From contig DGSY01000190.1 in assembly GCA_002394125.1 (NCBI GenBank), positions 1-11,263 of the forward strand: a DNA stretch of 11,263 bases. The letters run 5' to 3'. The translations under genes and the position numbers were made by a program. The stretch comes from Ruminococcus sp. UBA4350. Its GTDB lineage: Bacteria; Bacillota; Clostridia; Oscillospirales; Ruminococcaceae. The notes below the pieces were generated by a model. The model was not told where the DNA came from. It did not search any database and worked only from the letters and a program-made list of their open reading frames with translations. This document shows, one piece after another, positions 1-6,458 of the stretch; positions within the stretch are counted from its first letter, which is position 1; every line of letters starts with the position of its first letter.

Positions 1-1252
1 CCTGGTCGATCATCTTGACATTGATGCGCGCATGCGCCAGCGCCGCGAAAATGCGGGCGGCAGTACCGCGTGTTCTGCGCATACCTCTGCCGACGACTGC
101 CAGCAGCGAAATGCCGTGCTCGATCTCGCAGACATCCGGCTCGACTGCCTTGCGGATGCGTGACAGAACCGTCTTTTCTCTGCCCTTGATCGCATCCTCC
201 GCGAGAATGATCGACATGGTGTCGATGCCGGAGGGCATATGCTCGAATGAAATGCCCATATCCTCCAGAACGGACAGCACACGGCGGCAGAAGCCAAGCT
301 CTGCGTTCATCATAGCTTTCTGAATGTTGATCGCGCAGAAGCCTTTCTTGCCGGCGATGCCCGTGATCGTGTAGCCGGTCTGCGCATCGGAATCCGCGCT
401 GTCGCCCGCGACGATCAGTGTGCCGGGGTCAGACGGCTGATTCGTATTGCGGATATTGATCGGGATGCCGGCAGCGCGTACCGGGAAGATCGCGTCCTCA
501 TGCAGAACCGTTGCGCCCATGTATGAAAGCTCGCGCAGCTCCTCATAGGTGATCGTGTTGATGACTGCGGCATCCTTGACGATGCGCGGATCGGCGACCA
601 GAACGCCGGAGACATCCGTCCAGTTCTCGTAGATCTCGGCGCGTACAGCTCTCGCGACCAGCGAACCGGTGATATCGGAGCCGCCGCGGGAGAATGTGAT
701 GATCTCACCGTTCGGGCCTGCGCCGTAGAAGCCGGGGATGACGGCATTCTGCGTTTCGGCAAGGCGCTCGCGCAGAAGCATCATGGTTTCAGTCATCAGC
801 AGCGTTCCGCTCTCATTGAAGCAGATCACATCCGCCGCATCAATGAACGGAAAGCCGAGATAATCCGCGAGCATCATGCCGTTCAGATACTCACCGCGGC
901 TTGCGGCAAAGTCCCGTGTCGCGCCTTCCTTCAGGCGCTGCGCAATGCGGTCAAGCTCGTCGGTCGGATCAAAGCTAAGCCCAAGCTCCTTTGCGATCTC
1001 CAGATAACGCGAGCGGATCATTTCCAGCGGTTCCGAGAAATCCTTGCCGGTCGAGGCAAGTTTCTGGCAGGTGTAGAGCAGATCAGTGATTTTGATATCG
1101 GCGGAATGCCGCTTGCCCGGTGCAGACGGCACAACATATCTCCGCTGCGGATCGGATTCGATGATCGCCCTGACCTTGCGGAACTGGCCTGCATCTGCAA
1201 GAGAGCTGCCGCCGAATTTCACGACCTTGCTGCCCATTTGGATATCTGACAT
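1..1252 (-). CDS. lysC: Aspartate kinase, monofunctional (3' end beyond window)
   Basis: ATP-dependent phosphorylation of L-aspartate, the first step of the lysine, threonine, methionine and diaminopimelate branch; a cytoplasmic enzyme. The frame stays open for 417 codons to the left edge, so only the C-terminal tail is missing. Visible are the N-terminal kinase motif KFGGSS (residues 12-17), the nucleotide-binding motif SRGGSD, a following segment resembling the family's ENWTDVSGV region, and a C-terminal ACT region ending in NVKMIDQ, which normally precedes a GSSE-type turn of the second ACT domain. ATG at 1252 is preferred because AAAGGA lies 9 nt upstream; an in-frame ATG at 1237 is the alternative. 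It has its own promoter and no fused homoserine dehydrogenase is seen in the window. Family assignment is firm. The symbol is by analogy, since isozymes cannot be told apart here. Confidence 0.93.
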   Translation of the reverse strand, partial: MSDIQMGSKVVKFGGSSLADAGQFRKVRAIIESDPQRRYVVPSAPGKRHSADIKITDLLYTCQKLASTGKDFSEPLEMIRSRYLEIAKELGLSFDPTDELDRIAQRLKEGATRDFAASRGEYLNGMMLADYLGFPFIDAADVICFNESGTLLMTETMMLLRERLAETQNAVIPGFYGAGPNGEIITFSRGGSDITGSLVARAVRAEIYENWTDVSGVLVADPRIVKDAAVINTITYEELRELSYMGATVLHEDAIFPVRAAGIPINIRNTNQPSDPGTLIVAGDSADSDAQTGYTITGIAGKKGFCAINIQKAMMNAELGFCRRVLSVLEDMGISFEHMPSGIDTMSIILAEDAIKGREKTVLSRIRKAVEPDVCEIEHGISLLAVVGRGMRRTRGTAARIFAALAHARINVKMIDQ

Positions 1253-1289
1253 ATATACTCATCCTTTCAAATGATAAATTACCATATAT

Positions 1290-1318
1290 AGTATATTCGA
1301 TTTGCATAAAAAAATCAA
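1290..1318 (-). promoter_or_regulatory. Sigma-A promoter of the aspartate kinase gene
   Basis: Read on the minus strand, a -35 hexamer TTGATT (1318-1313) and a -10 hexamer TATACT (1295-1290) are separated by exactly 17 nt of AT-rich spacer. Transcription would start near 1283, giving a leader of only about 30 nt before the ATG at 1252. That leader is too short for a lysine riboswitch, so control must act at the promoter, elsewhere, or on the enzyme. It is the clearest promoter in the window. Confidence 0.8.
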
Positions 1319-1328
1319 TTCGCAGTGC

Positions 1329-1365
1329 GCACAAAGATTGACTGTGAAAACTGTGCTTTTTGTGC
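1329..1365. promoter_or_regulatory. Operator-like repeat cluster upstream of the aspartokinase promoter
   Basis: An inverted repeat (gcacaaa at 1329-1335 and tttgtgc at 1359-1365, centres 30 nt apart, about three helical turns) encloses a direct repeat of actgtg at 1341-1346 and 1350-1355. The cluster ends about 10 nt upstream of the -35 hexamer, a usual place for an activator or repressor site. The repeats are seen directly; that a protein binds here is inference. The REC-XRE regulator encoded just upstream is one candidate. It could also form a weak RNA hairpin in read-through transcripts. Confidence 0.4.
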
Positions 1366-1406
1366 ATACGGATGTACGCAGTACGCGGACAGTCTTGCGC
1401 CGGTGA

Positions 1407-1440
1407 ACTGAACAGACAATGAATCTGTCTGCCGTTCAGT
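1407..1440 (-). terminator. Hairpin overlapping the response regulator stop codon, possible weak terminator
   Basis: Actgaa-cagaca (1407-1418) pairs with tgtctg (1426-1431) and ttcagt (1435-1440), giving 12 base pairs interrupted by a 3-nt bulge, with a 7-nt loop. The TGA of the response regulator gene lies inside one arm. No T-tract follows on either strand, so it is not a standard intrinsic terminator; it may protect the 3' end or reduce read-through into the aspartokinase gene. Confidence 0.35.
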
Positions 1441-2044
1441 CCTCACTGACTCCGCGCAGCAGCGTATCTGCGCTGACGCCGAGAAGCCTGCAAAGCTTCA
1501 TGAGCATTGTGACATCCGGAATGCGGTCTCCGCTTTCCCAGCGGTAGACAGTCGAGAGCGAGACCTGCATTTTTTCAGCCAGATCACTGCGCGAAATATT
1601 TCTGGCTTTGCGGTATTTTTCGATGTTCGCTCCAATCACGGCAACGCCGGATGTCTGCCGCAGAATCATTTCATCGGTGATCTCCGAGACAGGATAGCGC
1701 AGATTCTCCATTGCGATGCGCAGCTTTTCGGTGCTGACGGGCTTCACCAGAAATGCGCTTGCAAATGTGTCGTAGCTTTCCAGCGCGTACTGTTCAAATC
1801 CGGTGATATAGATGATATTGGTTCGCGGCTTTTTCGTGAGGATCTTTTTCGCGAGGCTGATGCCGTCGATCTCCGGCATTTCGATATCCAGAAAGACAAC
1901 ATCAAAATCATTCTGCGCGCAGAGCTGTATCACCGAGAGCGGATCGGTCGTGCCGGTGCATTTAGCGTCGGGGTACAGCTTGGAGAGCTCATCCGTCAGA
2001 TCGCTGACGATCATCCGGCGGTCATCCACGATCAGAATATTCAT
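1436..2044 (-). CDS. Response regulator with receiver and XRE-type helix-turn-helix domains
   Basis: A 202-residue cytoplasmic DNA-binding response regulator. The receiver domain (about 1-115) has the acidic pair D7-D8, phosphoacceptor D53 in FLDIEMPEIDG, T81 and K101 in LVKP. The stretch after T81 (ITGFEQYALESYDTFASAFL) looks like receivers of the LytTR/AlgR type. The output is not LytTR: residues 141-196 form a Cro/CI (XRE) fold, with RSDLAEKMQVSLSTVYRWE as the helix-turn-helix core. ATG at 2044 follows AAGGAG by 7 nt, and the start lies inside the 3' end of the kinase gene (23-nt overlap), so the two are translationally coupled and form a cognate pair. Targets are unknown; the adjacent aspartokinase promoter and arg operon are the nearest candidates, by inference only. 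Confidence 0.88.
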   Translation of the reverse strand: MNILIVDDRRMIVSDLTDELSKLYPDAKCTGTTDPLSVIQLCAQNDFDVVFLDIEMPEIDGISLAKKILTKKPRTNIIYITGFEQYALESYDTFASAFLVKPVSTEKLRIAMENLRYPVSEITDEMILRQTSGVAVIGANIEKYRKARNISRSDLAEKMQVSLSTVYRWESGDRIPDVTMLMKLCRLLGVSADTLLRGVSED

Positions 2045-3332
2045 GCTCGGACTCCTTTCTCTGTATCGGTATGATAACCGTCACTGTTGATCCGTTTTCG
2101 CTGTAATGCTCATGTAGCGTGCCGCCGCATTGCAGTGCAAGACGCTTTCGTGTATTCGAGATCCCGATGCCGAGCCGTTCATTCTCCGCCTTTGTCAGAT
2201 GGGATTTGCCGGAGCCGGTATCGCGTATTTCGACAATGATCTGCGATTCCTCCGTCCGCGTGGAAACAGAGACCGTTCCGCCCTTGTCACCGATGCCGTG
2301 CTTGACTGCATTCTCGACGAGAGGTTCGAGCGAGAGCGCCGGCAGGCGGAAATCCATTTCTTTGATATCATATTCGATCCGGACATTGCGCGAGGTATCC
2401 ATCTGCGCGAGGGAGAGATACGCCCGGACATTTTCAAGCTCCTTTTCAAAAGGGATCATGTCATCGGAACGCAGTGCATTGAGATGCGCTTTCAGATAAT
2501 CCGAGAAAAGGTCAATGCTCTCGACCGCCTTGGCCTGATCGGTTTTCGCAAGGAAACGGATCACGCTCATGGAATTGAGAATGAAATGCGGCTGGATCTG
2601 TGTGCGGAGAATAGACAGATTATCCCGCGCATGACGCAGTTCCTGCTGCGCGATCTGTTCCCGGATCTCCTCCGCGTGGATCGTTGAGAGATACGCATAA
2701 TAAAGCAGCAGGCAGACCGCCGCGATCGGATTTGCATAGCCGGTCAGGATCGAATTGGATTCAAATACTGCGGTGATCAGCGCAAGCGCTACGATCATGA
2801 CAATCAGCGAGATATTTCTCTGATTTGATTTCCGGAAGAACCGGACAGAGAAAAACATCAGCAGAAACAGATACGCAAATTGTACGGTATAAACCGTCAG
2901 ACCAAGCGGCCCGCGGTAGAAATGACCGTCCTCATGATACCCGAAAACGAACTGCGGCGCGAAAAATGCAAACAAATAGACCAGTGTATTGAAAATTGCA
3001 GGAACGAGAGAAAGCAGCTTTTTCCGCCGGTCGGGAACGATCAGCAGCAGTTCGATGTAGATCGGAAACGGCCGCAGGATATATTCGATATCTGCTGATA
3101 TGAACCGGATCTTTCGGTATAATTCGGGATCTGAGGCAGTACCGTCCAGCAGGGCATTTCCGGTCAGCTCATTGACATAGCTCGTGACCGTCATAGCAAA
3201 GATCAGCAGGATCGGGATGTGGAACAGTCCGGATGCAGGAATATCTGCCTTTCGGTTATGGAGCACAAGCAGAGACATCGACACCAGCAGCACCAGCGTG
3301 ATAAAATTTGAGGTGATATAATCCAGCAGCAT
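2022..3332 (-). CDS. Membrane sensor histidine kinase, LytS/YesM (His_kinase) type
   Basis: A 436-residue integral membrane sensor kinase that should phosphorylate the overlapping response regulator. Hydrophobic stretches at roughly residues 6-24, 36-52, 86-99, 107-128, 142-166, 174-192 and 200-217 suggest six or seven transmembrane helices with no large extracellular domain. A short linker then leads to the dimerisation/phosphorylation segment with H249 in QIQPHFILNSM, as in the His_kinase family. The ATPase domain shows the N box (N341 in LVENAVKHG), DTGSG (371-375) and GIGISN (388-393). The frame extends 24 codons further up, but the start at 3332 is preferred because AAAGGA lies 8 nt before it and the protein then begins with a hydrophobic helix. 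The signal sensed cannot be read; the compact sensor suggests a membrane or small-ligand cue. No promoter is obvious in the 97-nt gap after argF. Confidence 0.9.
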   Translation of the reverse strand: MLLDYITSNFITLVLLVSMSLLVLHNRKADIPASGLFHIPILLIFAMTVTSYVNELTGNALLDGTASDPELYRKIRFISADIEYILRPFPIYIELLLIVPDRRKKLLSLVPAIFNTLVYLFAFFAPQFVFGYHEDGHFYRGPLGLTVYTVQFAYLFLLMFFSVRFFRKSNQRNISLIVMIVALALITAVFESNSILTGYANPIAAVCLLLYYAYLSTIHAEEIREQIAQQELRHARDNLSILRTQIQPHFILNSMSVIRFLAKTDQAKAVESIDLFSDYLKAHLNALRSDDMIPFEKELENVRAYLSLAQMDTSRNVRIEYDIKEMDFRLPALSLEPLVENAVKHGIGDKGGTVSVSTRTEESQIIVEIRDTGSGKSHLTKAENERLGIGISNTRKRLALQCGGTLHEHYSENGSTVTVIIPIQRKESEHEYSDRG

Positions 3333-3388
3333 TGCAGATTTCCTTTCGATTCGGCTTTTTGCGGTGCCGGTATGGATGCGGGAAAGCA

Positions 3389-3418
3389 ACAGCGGCCAAG
3401 ACACTGCCTGACCGCTGT
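3389..3418 (-). terminator. Hairpin after argF, probable arg operon terminator
   Basis: On the minus strand ACAGCGGTCAGG and CTTGGCCGCTGT form a 12-bp stem (two G-U pairs) with a 6-nt loop. It lies 11 nt after the argF stop codon. Only a short T-rich stretch (TTGCTTT) follows, so termination may be partial and the sensor kinase pair may be reached by read-through. Confidence 0.6.
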
Positions 3419-3429
3419 ATTCCAGTATG

Positions 3430-4338
3430 TTACCGGCTGCCGAGCAGCTTTACGAGAACTGCCTTCTGTGCGTGCAGGCGGTTTTCAGCCTCATCGAAAA
3501 TCTCGTTTGCGTGTGCTTCAAAGACCTTTTCGGTGATCTCCTCGCCGCGGTGTGCGGGCAGGCAGTGCTGGATCATGCAGTCCGGATGCGCAGCGCCGAG
3601 CAGCTCGTCATTGACCTGATAACCGGCGAATGCGATCCTGCGCTGCTCTGCTTCGCCCTCCTGTCCCATGGATGCCCAGACATCCGTGAAGATCACATCA
3701 GCATCAACTGCCGCTTCGATCGGCTTGTCGGTCATTGTGAATTTGCCGGTCGGATTCGCGAAATCCAGAACGGCTTTGTCCGGCTGATAATCCTTCGGGC
3801 AGGCGATCGCAACATCCATGCCGACCTTCAGACCGCCGACGATCAGCGAATTTGCCATGTTGTTGCCGTCACCGATGTAGCACATTTTCAGTCCCTCAAG
3901 GCTGCCTTTGTATTCACGGACCGTCATCAGGTCAGCGAGAACCTGACAGGGGTGGCAGAAATCGGTCAGGCCGTTGATGATCGGGATGCTGCCGAATTTT
4001 GCAAGATCCTCGACCTCCTGCTGTGCGAATGTCCGGATCATGATGCCGTCGAGGAACCGTGAAAGCACGCGTGCGGTATCCTGAACGGGTTCGCCGCGGC
4101 CGATCTGCAGATCGTTTGCGGAGAGGAACAGGGGATAGCCGCCGAGCTGCACCATGCCGGTCTCAAAGGAAACGCGTGTCCGCGTCGAGGCCTTCTGGAA
4201 GATCATGCCGAGCGTTTTGCCGGTGAGATGCGGATGCGGAATGCCGTGCTTCCGCTCATATTTCAGCTGATCTGCGAGATTCAGCAGTTCGAGGATCTCC
4301 TCCTTCGAGAGATCCAGCAGCTTGAGAAGATGTTTCAT
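3430..4338 (-). CDS. argF: Ornithine carbamoyltransferase
   Basis: Transfers the carbamoyl group from carbamoyl phosphate to ornithine, giving citrulline; cytoplasmic, normally a homotrimer. At 302 residues the length is normal for the family. The carbamoyl phosphate-binding loop STRTR is at 51-55, HPCQ at 129-132, the ornithine-binding DVWASMG segment at 219-225, and the catalytic HCLPAHRGEE begins at 258 with C259. The ornithine-type SMG and HCLP motifs separate it from aspartate carbamoyltransferase. Residue 48 is Q in FQKASTRTR, where E is commoner; this should be neutral. AAAGGA sits 8 nt before the ATG. It follows argD by 24 nt and is the last gene of the arg cluster, with a hairpin just after it. 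Confidence 0.96.
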   Translation of the reverse strand: MKHLLKLLDLSKEEILELLNLADQLKYERKHGIPHPHLTGKTLGMIFQKASTRTRVSFETGMVQLGGYPLFLSANDLQIGRGEPVQDTARVLSRFLDGIMIRTFAQQEVEDLAKFGSIPIINGLTDFCHPCQVLADLMTVREYKGSLEGLKMCYIGDGNNMANSLIVGGLKVGMDVAIACPKDYQPDKAVLDFANPTGKFTMTDKPIEAAVDADVIFTDVWASMGQEGEAEQRRIAFAGYQVNDELLGAAHPDCMIQHCLPAHRGEEITEKVFEAHANEIFDEAENRLHAQKAVLVKLLGSR

Positions 4339-4362
4339 GGTATCAATCCTTTCTGGTATCGG

Positions 4363-5526
4363 TCAGGCGAGGACCTTGCGGAGGATCGCAAGTCCCGCAT
4401 CCATTTCTTCCTTCGTAATCGTCAGCGGCGGGAGCAGTCTGAGCTTATCCTTTGCGGTCAGGACGAGCAGTCCCGCATCATTCGCGGCGAGCATGACATC
4501 ATGCGCGTCCTTTGTTTTGAGCTTTATGCCGATCATCATGCCAATGCCGGAGAGCGATTCGATCTCCGGGATCTTTTCCAGATCGCTCCGGAGATATGCC
4601 GCCTTTTCCTTCACGGAATCAAGGAAGCCGTCTGCCGTGATCGTATCCAGCACTGCGACTGCACCGGCGCAGACAACGGGATTGCCGCCGAAGGTCGAGC
4701 CGTGCGTACCGGGGGTGATGACATCCTCGCATTTCTCATCGACGAGACAAATGCCGATCGGCAGGCCGCCGCCGATTGCCTTGGCCATTGTCGTGACATT
4801 CGCCTGAATGCCGTAGAGCTGCTGCGCGAGGAATGCGCCGGTTCTGCCGCAGCCGGTCTGCACCTCGTCAATGATGAGGATGATATCGTTCTCATCGCAG
4901 ATCTGCTTCACGGCTTTCACATATTCCGGATCGAGTGCGCAGACGCCGCCCTCGCCCTGGATCAGCTCGATCATGATGCCGCAGACGGTGCCGTCGAGCT
5001 TTGATTTCAGATCGTCGATGTCATTTGCCTTTGCAAAGACATGGCCGGTCGGGAACGGATAAAAATACTGGTGGAACACATCCTGACCGGTCGCGGCGAG
5101 TGTCGCGAGCGTTCTGCCGTGGAAGCTGTTGACCAGTGAGATGATCGTGCCGCGCTCCTTGCCGTATTTGTCAGAGCTGTATTTCCGTGCGACCTTGATC
5201 GCACATTCATTTGCCTCCGCGCCGGAATTACCGAGGAACATCCGCTTGAATCCGGTCACCTTTGCGAGCTTTTCGACAAGCTCCGCCTGCGGCTGGGTGT
5301 AATAATAATTGCAGGCGTGCTGGAGCTTTCTGACCTGATTGCAGACAGCCTCTGTCCACGCATCGTTGCACCAGCCGAGGACATTGCAGCCGATGCCGCT
5401 GCCCATGTCGATGTATGTTTTTCCGTTTTCATCGGTGCAGGTACAGTTGTGTCCCTGCGCCTCGACCAGCGGGATCCGGCCGAAGGCCTTCATTGTATAC
5501 CGGTCGGTTGCCTGTATGGTATTCAT
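4363..5526 (-). CDS. argD: Acetylornithine aminotransferase
   Basis: PLP-dependent class III aminotransferase converting N-acetylglutamate 5-semialdehyde and glutamate to N-acetylornithine and 2-oxoglutarate in the cytoplasm. The protein has 387 residues, typical of ArgD. The phosphate-binding SGAEAN is at 101-106, HGRT at 136-139, IQGEGG at 189-194, the PLP-ring aspartate D220 in IIDEVQTG, the Schiff-base lysine K249 in TMAKAIGGGLP, and GTHGSTFGGNP at 273-283. Related enzymes (ornithine, GABA or succinylornithine aminotransferases) share these motifs; the position between argB and argF decides the call. AAGGAG lies 8 to 9 nt before ATG 5526, and the gap to argB is 24 nt. Confidence 0.95.
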   Translation of the reverse strand: MNTIQATDRYTMKAFGRIPLVEAQGHNCTCTDENGKTYIDMGSGIGCNVLGWCNDAWTEAVCNQVRKLQHACNYYYTQPQAELVEKLAKVTGFKRMFLGNSGAEANECAIKVARKYSSDKYGKERGTIISLVNSFHGRTLATLAATGQDVFHQYFYPFPTGHVFAKANDIDDLKSKLDGTVCGIMIELIQGEGGVCALDPEYVKAVKQICDENDIILIIDEVQTGCGRTGAFLAQQLYGIQANVTTMAKAIGGGLPIGICLVDEKCEDVITPGTHGSTFGGNPVVCAGAVAVLDTITADGFLDSVKEKAAYLRSDLEKIPEIESLSGIGMMIGIKLKTKDAHDVMLAANDAGLLVLTAKDKLRLLPPLTITKEEMDAGLAILRKVLA

Positions 5527-5550
5527 TATATTTTACTCCTTATCACTGAA

Positions 5551-6441
5551 TCAGTAAACGCTCAGGAACTGTGTGCCGACGCCCTCATTGCTGCAAATCT
5601 CAACGAGGATCGAGTGCGGCACTCTGCCGTCGATGATGACAGCCTTTTTGACGCCGCGGCGGATCGCTTCGACGCAGCAGTCGATCTTCGGGATCATGCC
5701 GCCGGAGATGATGCCCTGCCGTTTGAGGTTCTGCACCTCGCTGATATTGACGGAGGGGATGAGCGTTGTCGGATCGTCCTTATCGCGCAGCAGTCCGGCG
5801 ATATCCGTCATGAGAATGAGATTTTCCGCGCCGAGTGCAGCCGCGATCGAAGCCGCAGCCGTGTCCGCATTGACATTGTAGACCTGACCGTCCGGGCCGC
5901 AGGCGACCGTCGCGATGACCGGCACATAGCCGTTGTCGAGTGCGACGAGGATCGGCTTTGTGTTGACGGCAGTGATCTCGCCGACAAGACCGAGATCCGG
6001 CTTGGAATCCTTCTTTCGCGCCTGAAGCAGTGCGCCGTCGATGCCGGAAAGACCGATGGCCTGACCGGAATGGCGTGTCAGATGCGCGACCAGCTCCTTG
6101 TTGACCTTACCGGCCAGCACCATGCGGACAACATCCGCAGTCTCGGCATCGGTATAGCGCAGACCGCCGATGAATTTACTTTCGATATTCAGTCTGTGCA
6201 GCATATCGCTGATCTCGGGGCCGCCGCCGTGAACGAGCACGACGCGGATGCCGACCAGAGAAAGCAGGACGATGTCGCTCATGACCGCTTCCTTCAGCGA
6301 TTCGTTTGTCATGGCGTTTCCGCCGTATTTCACGACGATGATCTTGTTGTTATAGCGCTGAATATAGGGCAGCGCATCAATCAGAACCTGTGAACGGATC
6401 TGTGTGGAGATATTCTCCGGAATTTCCATTTTCTGAATCAT
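5551..6441 (-). CDS. argB: Acetylglutamate kinase, arginine-sensitive type
   Basis: Phosphorylates N-acetylglutamate, the usual control step of the cyclic arginine pathway; cytoplasmic amino acid kinase fold. At 296 residues it has K38 in VVKYGGNAM, HGGGP at 71-75, NVNADTAA at 189-196, MTDIAGLL at 211-218 and K252 in ISGGMIPK. About 30 residues precede the first strand (ALPYIQRYNNK just before it), and the C terminus carries NEGVGTQ. Both traits match the hexameric, arginine-inhibited enzymes of Thermotoga and Pseudomonas rather than the shorter, insensitive E. coli enzyme, so feedback inhibition by arginine is a reasonable inference. The start at 6441 has AGAGGA 8 nt upstream; a second ATG at 6429 lacks such spacing. 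It follows argJ by 17 nt. Confidence 0.96.
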   Translation of the reverse strand: MIQKMEIPENISTQIRSQVLIDALPYIQRYNNKIIVVKYGGNAMTNESLKEAVMSDIVLLSLVGIRVVLVHGGGPEISDMLHRLNIESKFIGGLRYTDAETADVVRMVLAGKVNKELVAHLTRHSGQAIGLSGIDGALLQARKKDSKPDLGLVGEITAVNTKPILVALDNGYVPVIATVACGPDGQVYNVNADTAAASIAAALGAENLILMTDIAGLLRDKDDPTTLIPSVNISEVQNLKRQGIISGGMIPKIDCCVEAIRRGVKKAVIIDGRVPHSILVEICSNEGVGTQFLSVY

Positions 6442-6458
6442 GCTATGCTTCCTCTCTT

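Noticed and set aside
1083..1367. Minus-strand frame of 94 codons running from the lysC promoter into the lysC 5' end
   Set aside because: It is in another phase from aspartokinase, starts upstream of the lysC -35 and -10 elements, and its protein is low-complexity and Arg/Gln-rich after the overlap begins.
1253..1435. Lysine riboswitch upstream of aspartokinase
   Set aside because: The promoter is only about 40 nt from the start codon and the preceding sequence does not show the multi-stem L-box layout.
3333..3388. TTGCTT in the argF-kinase gap as a -35 element
   Set aside because: The sequence 17 nt downstream is GC-rich (CACCGC region), so there is no -10; read-through or a weaker promoter is more likely.
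3332..3404. Longer N terminus for the histidine kinase starting at 3404
   Set aside because: It would run through the terminator-like hairpin, lacks a Shine-Dalgarno site, and adds a polar stretch before the first membrane helix.
5317..6393. Plus-strand open frame of 358 codons opposite argB and argD
   Set aside because: It is antisense to two firm enzyme genes, has the Asp/Arg/Ala-rich composition of a mirrored frame, spans two gene boundaries, and shows no recognisable motif.
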